64,000 nt of DNA from Aspidapion aeneum. Taxonomy: Eukaryota; Arthropoda; Insecta; Coleoptera; Brentidae. The position numbers were made by a program, and so were the translations under genes. The notes under the pieces are model-generated. The model did not search any database. It saw nothing but the letters and a program-made list of their open reading frames with translations, and had not been told where the DNA came from. The DNA is taken from positions 8,518,372 through 8,582,371 of the forward strand of contig OY755042.1 in assembly GCA_963576565.1 (NCBI GenBank). Direction: 5' to 3'. Shown here in pieces: positions 10,750 to 21,061 of the stretch; position 1 is the stretch's first letter; the number at the start of each line of letters is the position of its first letter.

Positions 10750-11925
10750 GTGTCACCGTGCTACTAAAGCACTTCTCACATTGTACTTTACCGTTACTGG
10801 CAATGACTGTACAAAAAAAGCATTTTTTTATGTTGATTTGGACTCCCTTTAAATCGGCCGCCCAAAATTAAAAAGTAACTCATTTTTGGAAAAGTCGAGT
10901 TTTCCTTAAATGTACGGTTACCGTATACTTACGCCTTCCGGCATTTGAAATCTTTGGCTTTTGGTATAAGAATTTTTTAAATCGGTTAAATAATAACCAA
11001 GTTACTCCATTTACTACTATGCTTGTTAAAAACTTTAAATTCATTTTTCTCGGTTTTGGTGAATCTGCACTTAATTTGTTTTAATTTTGAGCAGTCCAAA
11101 CCGGTTGAAATATTATACCTACAACCTTAGGGTAAGAAAAAATATCTTACTCTAGGCCTACGACCTACCAATAGTACTAGTCTAATGGCCCATTTATACT
11201 CTTAGGATAATTATGAACGTGAATCATAAAAGGTTTTAAACAAAATTTTCAAAAATATTAAAATAGTTTACAAATAATAAAAGATCTTCAAGTTTTAAAT
11301 ATTTTGTTAATTTTTAGTTTTTATAAATTTGAAATAAAGTCGAAACTCTATGACTCGAACTTCTCTATAACTCGAACCATTTAAGTGGTCCCAGCACTTT
11401 TTATATGTATTTTAACCTCGTTAACTCGAAGTTCAAGGTATAGAGGTTGGACTGTATTTTCAAAATGTTTAAAAAAAATTTAAATATTTTTAAAATTCTA
11501 AAAATTTTTCAAAACATACATGACTTAGGAGCCATAGTGCAGCAGGTGATAGAGAAGGTTATTTCTGACATAAAAGTTTATGTAAGATGATCTTTTTAAG
11601 ATATATACAAAAAAAGTAAATTTGTCACAGTCAAATTAATACCTACTTAGTTATAATCCAAAAATGTATTATTTCGTTTTTTGATAAAATTACAAGTTAA
11701 GGAGATATAGGCTGTCAAAATAACCTCCACAACGGTATAAAAAATAAAAATCTTATTTTTTTTAAAAATATCAATGATATTTTATTAATATATCTCCGTA
11801 GATACTTATTTTTATTTACAAAAAATATCAAGAAAAGCATTGCGTTTAATATGGCATTATAAAAGTTTGTTCCAAAAAATTGTTTTTCGTGAAAAAAATT
11901 GACCGCATAATTTTTATGAAAAGGA
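10750..11925. other. Unassigned stretch with a Tigger/pogo-like scrap
   Basis: Mostly AT-rich without genes. At about 11335-11455, alternating ACTCGAACTT and AACTCGAAGTTC motifs ending in GAGGTTGGACTGT resemble the ends of Tigger-type mariner elements. A CTAGGCCTACGACC block sits at about 11150. Confidence 0.35.
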
Positions 11926-11929
11926 TATA

Positions 11930-12578
11930 CAGTGTGTCCACGTAAGTTGGCGGCATATGGGAAACTTTTTTATTAGCTTTACGTTTAAAAAAGTTATTCT
12001 TCATAAAAAGTTCTGCATGGTCCAAATCCTAAAATGCAACCATCAGATGTTAAATTTTTTCCGTCATATTACGAGGTTTGTCAAAAAATGTGATTTTTGC
12101 TCTAGAGTAAAGTACCTTTCTTTTTGACAATATCGAAAATTGTTATAAAGAAAAGATGTTTAGAATTAAAAATAGCTTTCAAATATTCAACATTGTTTAT
12201 TTACATTAAAAAAATATTTTTTTTCTACATTTTCTCTGCATGTGCAAACTTAAATTTCCAACGTAATCGCAGAGAAAATATTTTTTTAATGTGATGTAAA
12301 TAAACAATGTTGAATATTTGAAAGCTATTTTTAATTCTAAACATCTTTTCTTTATAACAATTTTCGATATTGTCAAAAAGAAAGGTACTTTACTCTAGAG
12401 CAAAAATCAAATTTTTTGACAAACCTCGTAATATGACTGAAAAAATTTAATATCTGATGGTTGCATTTTAGGCTTTAGGCTTTGGACCATGCAGAACTTT
12501 TTATGAAGAATAACTTTTTTTCGTAAAGCTAATAATAAAAAAGTTTCCCATATGCCGCCAACTTACGTGGACACACTG
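11930..12578. mobile_element. Foldback MITE, 310-bp arms, TA target site
   Basis: Left arm 11930-12239 and right arm 12269-12578 are each 310 bases and nearly perfect reverse complements, with a loop of about 29 bases. Ends are CAGTGTGTCCACGTAAG and its complement, flanked on both sides by TA, as expected for the Tc1/mariner superfamily. A small duplication (TTTAGGCTTTAGGCTTTGG) marks the right arm near 12470. No coding sequence is present. A transcript would form a very long hairpin. Confidence 0.88.
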
Positions 12579-12594
12579 TATATTCTCTACTTAT

Positions 12595-13014
12595 TAGATA
12601 GTTTAAGTTGTGCTACATATTTTTACGTAAAACTGCACGTTAAGCGCTTAAGCTAAAAGCGCGAATGCTTTTACGTTACCATAACAAGTCTACTAATAGC
12701 AGAGAATATGGAATGCGGCACTGTGTTTTTTTGATGTTACAATTTTGTTTTTTGTCTTTTCAGCTACAGTAGGAGTATATTTGCAAAGAATCGTTTGTAC
12801 TGGAAGCGGAAATTATCGTCTAGGCCTCATTTTTCGATCGGTCAATCAACCCATTCTATTCTTTGGTAACGTTAAGGTGCCCGCAGACTGCCGTAAGCTA
12901 ACGTAAATACGTAAGCTCCTAACGTGACCTTGACGACGGTATGACGAAGTGCGCTTGCGTATCTGTCAAATCTCATGCATACGTAAAAATACGTAGCACA
13001 ACTTAAACTATCTA
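12595..13014. mobile_element. MITE with 34-bp inverted ends
   Basis: TAGATAGTTTAAGTTGTGCT at 12595 is matched by the reverse complement ending at 13014, about 34 bases per end including TACGTA blocks. Related single ends occur at about 22285-22335 and 32188-32235 (GTAGCACAAC(T/A)TAAGCTTTC), so this is a dispersed family. The 350-base interior is non-coding. It starts 17 bases after the preceding foldback. Confidence 0.7.
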
Positions 13015-13244
13015 TTGTTTTTGTTCTAATACACGACTTTTAAAAACGTTATTATCAAAAAATTGTCAACTTTGATGCTCTGTATCTCCAGAAAGTTGCC
13101 CTATGGCCCCTAAAGTTACACACCTTGTATACTACCCTATTTTTGTGAACAAAATTATGATGATCAAGTAACCTGTAACAATAGGTACCATTCTCAATCC
13201 AAAAGGCTTACATTTATTTTTTTATGATTTTTGCATACGTAAAA

Positions 13245-13400
13245 ACTTTTCTTTGTTTGATTTCTCTGTGCGTTTTTTCTGTGTAGTTTTTGATCCTGTG
13301 CAAATACTTCCTTTTCGCTTTTTTCCACTGCGTTTATTTACGGTCACCGTTTCACCACTACCCCCTCCTCCCAGACTTTTGTTCCAGAACCGCCCTTGCA
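13245..13400 (+). repeat. Dispersed repeat, inverted copy at 18690-18905
   Basis: Shared landmarks, in reverse complement, are TTTTTCTGTGTAG, TTACGGTCACCGTTT, a CCCCTCCTCCC run followed by AGACTTTTG, and CCAGAACCGCC. Its right side abuts the element at 13413. Both strands are open in places, but these frames are repeat artefacts. Confidence 0.6.
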
Positions 13401-13412
13401 TGGTGGTTTATC

Positions 13413-14016
13413 CAGGGCTATCAAAATGGACGGGCCACGATCCTCCACTCTGTTGACGTCACATCCGGGGCTGATTTTTTTTTGATGGTCACGTTACGAC
13501 ACAGCTGATTGTCTTTAAAATATTGAATTTGAAATGACGGTTCATTTGATTTTTTTTTAAATAAAGCCGTTTTTGAGATGTTTTTACTTTATTCTGGTAG
13601 AACAATTTTTTTTAAATGTATAGTAAGCCCTAAATTTTCATAGCCGCTTCATTAGCTCACACAAAAATTAAGTTTAAAGCAGAAGCGAATGTGACAATCA
13701 CATATGACAAAGTCAAATACATGTCAAATATAACAGTTGGCATGTGGTACGTGGCGGGTAATTTGAATTCAAAATAAGGAATGCTCAATCTTGAAGATTT
13801 TAACCTTTTAATCATGTTGCTTCCTTACAAACCTTTGGTGGAATATCGGGATGGTGTCTGAGAATATTTCACTGAAATTTTTCGGAAATCTGTAGTGCCA
13901 TTTTGAAAATATCATAAAAAAACGTCTGACCTCCCATAAGACCCAATGTAAAATTCAGCCCCGGGAGAACAGCTGATTTTTTCAGGGTCGTGGCCTCTAT
14001 TTTTGTGTTGGCCTTG
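13413..14016. mobile_element. 604-bp DNA transposon (non-autonomous), 7-bp target duplication
   Basis: GTTTATC is duplicated at 13406-13412 and 14017-14023. The ends read CAGGGCTATCAAAATGGACG and, on the other strand, CAAGGCCAACACAAAAATAG, imperfect inverted repeats sharing CA(A/G)GGC and a GGCCACG block. A full second copy in opposite orientation lies at 48005-48624 with its own 7-bp duplication. A CA terminus with a 7-8-bp duplication points to the hAT or P superfamilies; no transposase is encoded. Confidence 0.85.
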
Positions 14017-14130
14017 GTTTATCTTATACCGTTTTCGATCAACACTGCTCTGGACAGCTCAGAAATAGTTCCTTGCCGGAGCAGATCTAGGAGCAACTGC
14101 AAATTGATTGATTCAAATCCTAAACGGGTA

Positions 14131-14175
14131 AGGTCACTATATAACGAAAGAAAGAACTTCGTTATACAGTGACCT
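14131..14175. mobile_element. 45-bp miniature palindromic MITE with TA flanks
   Basis: AGGTCACTATATAACGAA and its complement (one mismatch) face each other around 9 bases and are flanked by TA on both sides. The motif resembles the ends of mariner/pogo-type elements (TATAACGAA). At 45 bases there is room only for the two ends. Confidence 0.6.
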
Positions 14176-14589
14176 TATAAATGGGGTGCTCCCAACGGGA
14201 TCTCTTTCACCACAAAACGTGAACTTTTTTTGTTTCTGCGCAGCAAATACCTCCATTTCTTCAGTCAACAACAAGAAATCCTATAAATATTTTTGTTCGT
14301 CTTCAGAACTTGATCGAAGCAATAAAAACTCTTCCAACACCATTATTTTGGGCTTTCTACGAGGTTTTCTATTAATTTTAGTTGCATAGTGTAGCTACAG
14401 TGATTATTTGTATTTATATATAAAAGTGTCACTTCGTTGTTAACGCAACAGACTTTCCACAGTTGCTCTTAAGACCCAAATAATCAATTCGACTCGAGGA
14501 ACTTTCCTCATTTCCCGTGCGACACTCTGTGAAGGGGGGTTAAAATGCAAGGGGGGAAGATTTCCAAAAAAAATATTCTTCGGGATATG

Positions 14590-14935
14590 GGCAAAATTGA
14601 GCTCTGGAACGAAATAGCGATGTACAAAATAGCGACGTACAAAATGGGGAGTAATGAAATAGCGACTATCAAAATAGCGATGTATCAAAATAGAAAATAC
14701 TTCTTTACCGGGGCCCTAGAGGGTGTAAATCCGAACCGAACCGAACCAGCATAGTTCCTCAAAAAAGAAAACTTCCCTGACTTCTTTCTCGGGATCCTAG
14801 AGGGTGGGAATCCAAAGCGAACCAAACTCGATTCAGTTCGAACCGAATAGAGGGTGCGAATCCAAACCGAACCAAACTGAACCGAACCGAATTTGGTTTA
14901 GCAACTAACAAATTCAGACAAACCTCAAGGTTTCG
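14590..14935. repeat. 16-bp periodic AAAATAGCG array plus CCGAACC repeats
   Basis: From about 14608 to 14695 there are five copies of a TAGCGATGTACAAAA-like unit. From 14715 to 14905 there are GAACCGAACC repeats and two TAGAGGGTG(C/G)GAATCC motifs next to CTGACTTCTTTCTCGGGATC. The same combination of periodic array and CTGACTTCTTTCTCGGGATC block forms the foldback at 45022-46269, so this is probably a degraded partial copy. Confidence 0.65.
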
Positions 14936-15179
14936 AGGTAGAGATGGACGATCCACACTATAGTGGTAATATGTGCCGGAATTCAATGTTCTCAATTCCA
15001 GAGAATTTTACGTCTCACCTAGAAAAATATACGCGTCCTTGTGTAAACAATCGGATTTTTTTAAACAAAAGTATTGAGCAAATGAACAGATGTCTTAAGT
15101 ACTGAAATGTTTGTTGCAAGTAAATATATATTTGACGATGTCAGTATTGTTTAGAAAATGATTTACTAACGTCCAGTAT

Positions 15180-15285
15180 GGGTAGGGAACAATTCGCCGC
15201 GGCCGATTCGCTGCGGCTGATACACCGCGGGGACAATTCGTCGCCGGTCGATTTACCGCGGGGACAATTCGCCGCGAGAATTTTT
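15180..15285 (+). repeat. GC-rich GACAATTCGCCGCG periodic repeat, copy A
   Basis: About five units of ATTCGCCGCGG(GGAC/CCG) type in AT-rich surroundings, matching 44095-44185 (copy B) in sequence and in the final CGCCGCGAG followed by TTTTTGTTT. CpG density is very high compared with the flanks. Confidence 0.75.
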
Positions 15286-15962
15286 GTTTCACTTTTATTT
15301 TAATCTAACGTAACTTATTTTTCTTAAATAAATGCTCCTGTCCTCTTGTTGGGAGATCAAAATCTTTGTTAAACCCAACCATGGTCACAGCACATTGATA
15401 CACATGTAGTTGCTCTATATGAACATCATATTTATGGGCTCAAGTATATCTTTTTTTTCAATCAATATTTATTTTTTTCGTTGTACTCAATAATCATATA
15501 TTTTTTTAAAACTAGGATTCCGTCCACGGTCGCTTACGACTAAGTCGCGGTGAATCAGTCGTCTTTTACTGGTTGGAAAGCGTATGCAAATTATTTAAAA
15601 AAAAAATCATTGTTAAAGGTAGAAACTTATATTTTTAGACAAATCTTAAAAGTACATACGTGTGATCACTTAGTGCCGTAACTAGGGGGGTGCGACCAGT
15701 GCCCCCGCACAGGGCGCCATCGCCGTGAGACACTTTCTGAGTCAATGAGTATTGGTAGACAAACAAAAAAATTACACCAGACGTCGTTTCTTCTGCACTG
15801 CACAAGGTTTAACCAAGATTTCGCATTTGTTTTCCTACTTGTACTTTGGGGAAAAGATTCTTAAGAATACCTATATAATTGTTAATAAATCTTTGCAAAA
15901 AGAAACACTTACACTAATACCAGTGCAATTTTAGCAGGTATAAGCAACTCTTTTTCCGAAAG

Positions 15963-16979
15963 CCGTTGCAGAAAAACTTTAAAATTTTCGATGAAAATGC
16001 AGAAGATGAATCCGCCAATTTAGAGCCACAACATAAATTAAAAGTTCAAATATATGAAGCGCTTGATAAATTAATTAAGCAGCTCTACTAACGGTTTGAA
16101 GCTTTAAATGCGGTTGGTGATGATTTTGGTATCCTAACAGGAAAATCATAGGAAATCAAACAGGTTATTGTCTTTCTACACTAATTTTTTAAATTGTTTT
16201 AAACAAATAGTCCCGACATGTTTCGTAAGCAGAAACATACATCTTCAGGGGACATTACCAAACTAAATTAGCACAAAATTTTTAAAAACATGTTTTCATG
16301 TTTTTAAAAATGTCTATGACTGAACCGTTTCAGTAGCTAGGCATAGTTTTTTAACCAGTTCTTCAAAATGTTGTGCTAATTTAGTTTGGTAATGTCCCTT
16401 GAAGATGTAACTTTCTGCTTACGAAACAAATCGGGATTTGTTCAAAACAAATTAAAAAATTAGTGGAGGAAGACAATAATCTGTTTGATTTCCTATTCAA
16501 CGACTCCACCATAATATGGACTATTTCCTAAAATTAGGAAAATCATTATGAGAAAACACGGGAGAATATCTCGAAAAGGCTGCTGCTGACTTGGCGGTGA
16601 AATATTCTGCAGATCTAAATGCATCAGAATTTTATCTGGAAATTAAGAATTTTAAACATCATGCATCTTCCTTACTCCAGACTTAGGTAATTTCAGTCAC
16701 CTAACAATTATAAATATTTTGGAAGAATATAACATATTATCAAGTTGTCCAAACACTGCCTTAAGATTAGTTCTGACTTTGCCAGTAAGGTCAGTGACTT
16801 TTGAGCTATGCTTCAGTAAACTTGCCTCAATTAAAGATTTTAAATGTGCAAGCATATTACAGGATAGAATTAACAAATTAGCAATTTTCAGTATAGAATT
16901 TGAAATTTCAAAAGCTTTAGAACTTGATAGGCTGGTTGATGAAATGGCTAGTCACAAAGCCAAAAAAGTTCCGTTTTAG
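15963..16979 (+). pseudogene. hAT transposase remnants with C-terminal dimerisation domain
   Basis: Segment 1 (about 16040-16145) reads VQIYEALDKLIKQLY, a stop, then RFEALNAVGDDFGIL. Segment 2 (about 16560-16680) reads LEKAAADLAVKYSADLNASE and FKHHASSLL. Segment 3 (16719-16979) reads EEYNILSSCPNTALRLVLTL, then the degraded FSKL...DRINKLAIFSIE block and a final MASHKAKKVPF. These match, in order, the C-terminal half of ZMYM1-like hAT transposases and their hATC dimerisation domain, whose usual AERSFSKLK motif reads FELCFSKLA here. Stops and a nested insertion between segments 1 and 2 leave it non-functional. Confidence 0.75.
16150..16535. mobile_element. Foldback insertion inside the hAT gene, 11-bp target duplication
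   Basis: AGGAAAATCAT is duplicated at 16139-16149 and 16536-16546. The insert has arms of about 125 bases (about 16151-16277 and 16371-16493) that are near reverse complements, plus a 40-base right tail. Both arms carry a TGAAGATGTA...CTGCTTACGAAACA...CGGGA pattern reminiscent of the hammerhead-like signature of Penelope terminal repeats. It splits the transposase reading frame cleanly, so it arrived after the hAT. Confidence 0.75.
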
Positions 16980-17329
16980 CTTTTGAAATTTTGTTTTGTT
17001 GTTAACACTATTTTGTTTGTATAGATTTATTTGTTTTTTTTTACAGATTGTGTGTCTAAAATAAAACACTGTAACTTTTTTTGTAATATTTAAAAGGGGG
17101 GATGCGCCAAAGTCTAATCTTGCACCGGGCCCCAATTATCCTAGTTACGGCGCTGGATCACTGCAGAAAAGAACAACTGTCAACAAGAGTGGTTGGTTTA
17201 CCAAACTGAACACGTGATAAGCATAGTTTGCTGAAAGCGCCCTCTTTTCAACACCCACTCTCATCACGCAATAACAAAAAGTCATGTGACCAAAATAATT
17301 TTTAATAAAAGCGCCTAATTTAAAAAAAA

Positions 17330-18075
17330 GCTACTACAAAAGAGCGGGTACGGGGTACAGGTATATCTCATAAGAGGTCTATCAGATGAAATGAATCGAC
17401 CTCTGCCTTCCGTAGAGTCCAGGTACTCAATGACCTGGAGGGTTAGCACCTGTCTAGGATCCCTTTCCCAGGGATACGGAAGAAAACCACACCGGTATGA
17501 AAGGCGTAGAGGAAGGACCTCGGTACGGCGAATAAGTGTAATTGGCAACCCTTCTTTTAGGGATAATATAAAAGAATAAACATTGCAGCGTCTGACTCAG
17601 ATTGAGCGGCTGCAAACAGCGTCTGTCCCAGAATGGGCGGCTAAAAAAAACTCACCAACACGCCTGGCAAGCGTGGTGTTTTAATGCAACTACCCTGCCA
17701 CTGGAGAAATCATGACGAATTTGAAAACGAATGGAAATTGTACCCAGATGGGAAGGAAACACTCCGAATCCCACACCTCTATAGTCTGCCGTACGGATTC
17801 TGGGGGAGGCGAAAATTCGCTTATAAAACATTCAAAAACAAGTAAAACTAACAATAGCAACCTATAATATTAGATCTATGAACACCGACGAAAAAATTGA
17901 TGAACTGGAGGAAGAGCTTGGGAAAATAAAAACGTAGAAGACCCCAAATGAAATGGGCGAACGATTTAAAGAAACATGCGCGGACTAGATGGATGAACAC
18001 GATAGACAGAGAAGAGTGGAAGATATTGGGGAGGTCTATGTCCAAAGATGGATCGAAGATGGCTAAATAGATGGC
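17330..18075 (+). pseudogene. RTE-like LINE, 5' end fused to 3' end (internal deletion)
   Basis: Bases 17335-17580 match the 5' leader of the LINE at 54262 (shared: ATGAATCGACC, GTTAGCACCTGTCTAGG, GGTATGAAAGGCG, GGCAACCCTT). Bases 17850-17925 encode IATYNIRSMNTDEKIDELEE, the start of an apurinic-type endonuclease. From 17930 the sequence jumps to RRPQMKWANDLKKHA and WMNTIDREEWKILG, the C-terminal tail of RTE-like polyproteins, with a shift near 18030 before the end. The 3' tail is an ATAGATAGATAG repeat rather than poly(A). The reverse transcriptase is missing entirely. Confidence 0.75.
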
Positions 18076-18689
18076 TAAGTAGATATAGAATAGATAGATA
18101 GACAACAAAAGAGATACCTTCAGTAAGTAATAATAACTTAGTCGTAAGCGACCGTGGAGGAAATCCTAGATTTAATGTATTATTCTCAGACCACACAATG
18201 CAGTTGTAGAAAAATTTGTCTTGGATATCTTCGAATTTTAACGAAGAAAGGTATATTTATTATATAGTTTAACATTTATTGTTAATCTTAAATTAATTGG
18301 CATGAATTTTTTTAAAACGAATTTTGTTGAGGCCAACAGAAACCTCTTGTAATTTGTGTCCGTACCTTCCTACTTTCATTCACTGGTACTTTTGGTTGCC
18401 ATTAACAATGACATTATTTAATAGTCATTATTTAATAATTAATAAAATAAGAGCAACTATTTCTACATAGCAGTGTATTATAAAGCAAGAACCTCAAGGT
18501 CGATGTTATAAGGAAGGAAAAAAAAACTAGAATGCTAAGTGCAGTCACCCATAATACTAAAAAGTTGCGTTGTTTGCCGCCAGATTATAAAAATTTCAAA
18601 TGCTTAATAAATGGATTTCTATCAAAATTACTATTGGACTTTATTAGGAGAGAACTATGCTCAAAAGTTTGTTTGTTCGTCAGCTCCGG

Positions 18690-18905
18690 TATATATATTT
18701 AATAAGCCTGAAAACCAATCAACGGCGGCTCTGGAGAAAGGCGGTTCTGGAGCAAAATCTGGGGGGGGGGGGGTAATGATAAAACGGTGACTGCAAATAG
18801 GCATACAGGAGAAAAGCCCACACAGAAAAAAGCGCGGGTAAAAAAAGCGCGTAAAGAAAAAATCGTACCTATATAGTAAAACAGCACACAGGGAACACAG
18901 CACAC
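18690..18905 (-). repeat. Dispersed repeat, inverted copy of 13245-13400
   Basis: Contains a G12-14 run (about 18762-18774) that corresponds to the CCCCTCCTCCC run in the other copy, together with AACGGTGACTG and AAGCCCACACAG. Open minus-strand frames here have no protein family. Confidence 0.6.
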
Positions 18906-19379
18906 AAAAAATGTCTCTTGAACCAAATGGCCGAACAAGCCAAATCTATTTTTTTTTAATACATTTATTAAGTATAAATGTTTTTTTTTTAATTTATAAA
19001 GATACATGTCTATTAACAAACATCTGAAAAAGTTATAGTTCAACTTTTTCAAAATAAAACTGAATTTGTTCTCTGAATTAAGTTTATTTTATTAGGTACT
19101 ATGTGTACCATTCTTGATGTGAATAAATGGGAAGCTCGGTTATTAAGATAGCGATCTGCGGACTTTACTTTACTGTGCTCTAGATAAAATTCAACACACT
19201 TTTTTTCATATCATCATATTTTAAATAACTTACCACATGATATATTCATAAAAAATATTCATAATAAGCACTTTTTCATTAATTTTTATTTCAAAGGTTG
19301 CGTAAGACATATTTCGATCAGTTGCATTATCGCGCATTCCATAAGACTTTTGTAAAGGATTTATTTCTATTATCGCTAA

Positions 19380-19500
19380 GGGCCTGTCCTTAAATTACGT
19401 ATTTCGAAATTTGGACTCCTCCACCCCCTTGTAACGCAACCGCTAACCCCCTACAAAATGACGTAACGTTTGCTACCACCAGCCACCCCCCCCCCCCCGA
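19380..19500 (+). repeat. Transposon end, GGCCTGTCCTTAAATTACGT family
   Basis: The end reads GGCCTGTCCTTAAATTACGT followed by CACCCCCTTGTAACGCAACC and CCCCCTACAAAATGACGTAA. An inverted related end is at 36950-37060. A C12 run lies at about 19488-19499. Confidence 0.6.
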
Positions 19501-19584
19501 CTTATTTTATTAAAACACATAAAATATTTTTTTGCCATCCATACCGTAGGAAAATGAAAGACTATTGGGAGGCTCTGGTTTAAA

Positions 19585-20235
19585 TTAGTGCTGTTCAAAA
19601 TAGCGCGTGATATTATACCGCTGTTTTAAAATAGTGTATAACAAAATAGCGCTGTTTTAAAATAGCCTCTATAACGAAATACTTTTTGTATAAAATTACG
19701 CCAGTAACTAAATAGCGCCAATATCAAAATAGCTCGTAAGAAAAAATCGCTAGTATCAAAATAGCCCTTAATGAAATAGCGCTTGCATCAAAATAGCGCG
19801 CAATAATATAGCACTGTTCTAAAAAGAATGTGTAATAAAATAGCGCTGTTCTAAAAGAGCGCCAGTATCGAAAAAAAAAGTAAAACTGACCTGACCTAAG
19901 CTAATCTGACAACCTAACCTACCATAACATGATAAACCAACCATGACCTCGTTTTACATGCCGGTTGCGACTCAAGCCGCGCGTTGTTATGAGGTTAGGC
20001 AAGGTTGGGTTGTCATGTTAGGTTAGGTTAGATCAAGTCATGATATGTCAGGTCAAGTTTTCTTTCTTTGTTCGAAATAAGCGCGTTTTAGAACAGCGCT
20101 ATTTTATTACGCGCTATTTTGTTACTGGCGCTCTCTCGTTAAGCGATATCTGATATTAGGGCTCTTTTGTTACTTGCGTTATTTTAAAACAGCGCTATTT
20201 AGTAGAGCGCTATTTTAAAATAGCGCTTAAACAAT
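19585..20235. mobile_element. Foldback element with arms of 16-bp periodic AAAATAGCG units
   Basis: The left arm (about 19590-19870) has some fifteen variants of TAGCGCTGTTTTAAAA; the right arm (about 20070-20235) has the same units in reverse complement. The centre (19880-20060) carries ACCTGACCTAA, AACCTAACC and, on the other side, GGTTAGGTTAG. The identical plan and a similar centre occur at 45022-46269. Arms built from short tandem units are the hallmark of Drosophila FB-type elements, although no homology to FB is claimed. Confidence 0.75.
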
Positions 20236-20274
20236 AGCTCTTGCCTTCAAATTGAACATGAACTGATAAAATAA

Positions 20275-20317
20275 AAATTAAATCAGAATTTTATATTTTT
20301 CTGATTTAATTTTTTCA
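20275..20317. repeat. Short hairpin AAATTAAATCAGAA
   Basis: AAATTAAATCAGAA and TTCTGATTTAATTT face each other around about 11 bases. It may be a relic of a small MITE. It follows the foldback element directly. Confidence 0.5.
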
Positions 20318-21060
20318 AGAAAAATGGCATCTGCAAATTAACAAATTTGTGGAAAATCTACTTTAACTAAAAACAAAGGTTTAATTTTTCCAAAAAGCAG
20401 TAAATGTTTTATCGAATATTTATAACATATTTGGTTGATTTTAGAAGCAAAATATAAAATAATTTAGATTACCTGGTAAGAAAAAAACGTAATTTGGTTT
20501 TTATGCTAGTTACTGCCTTTTTCCATATTTGGGCAGAATCATCTCAATTTAATAATAGCTATAATAAATTTGTTTTATTTTTTAATATTTTATTTTAATA
20601 TTTGATAATAGAGTTTATGAGGAATTTTTTTCGGAAATTTTTCATTTGTATTCCAGTAAGTGGCAAAACAATGCCAATTTTTGCCTTTCCTACCCCTGCT
20701 TTGCTTAGCATTGCACACCAGTGTTAAAAGCATATTCGCAGCTTATTTTCTGGAAAAAATTACGTAAAATTTTTGACAGAAGGTGTAGTTTTTGACATGC
20801 GTCATTGGAAATAAATTTAAATTTAATTTAAATACGCACCTGCAAATCTTTTTCCAAAGTAAAAATTACTTTAAATTAATGATTATGCAAAAATAATAAA
20901 ATTTTTAACGTTTTGTTTTTTTAGATTTTAAAAAATATTTTTTATTTTTCAATAAGGTATGTCAAAAATCAAATAATATGTCAAAATTTTGACATTGTTT
21001 TTTTCCTGAAAAGAAGTTACTACATAATAAAGCTTTGTTGTAATTACGGACTTTTAAAAA
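20318..21060. other. Unassigned AT-rich stretch
   Basis: No gene, no clear repeat partner. Frequent TTTAATTT and AAATATTT runs only. Confidence 0.4.
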
Positions 21061-21061
21061 A

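Larger units (their letters stand above)
15671..17155 (+). mobile_element. Dead hAT transposon (ZMYM1-like transposase type)
   Basis: The left end TAGTGCCGTAACTAGG and right end CCTAGTTACGGCGCTG are inverted repeats of the widespread hAT form CAGTGGCGTAACTAGG. The 7-base repeat GATCACT abuts both ends (15664-15670, 17156-17162), close to the 8-bp duplication expected of hAT. Inside are three dead transposase segments and a nested 386-bp insertion. At about 1.1 kb without that insertion, it is far shorter than an autonomous hAT. Confidence 0.85.
15514..18175. mobile_element. Outer inverted-repeat frame holding hAT and LINE relics
   Basis: A sequence starting CTAGGATTCCGTCCACGG and running through CGCTTACGACTAAG (15514-15547) recurs as its reverse complement at 18138-18175, with two or three differences. 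Between them sit the hAT relic (15671-17155) and an internally deleted LINE (17330-18075). The simplest reading is an older transposon later filled with insertions; I could not confirm a target duplication. Confidence 0.5.
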
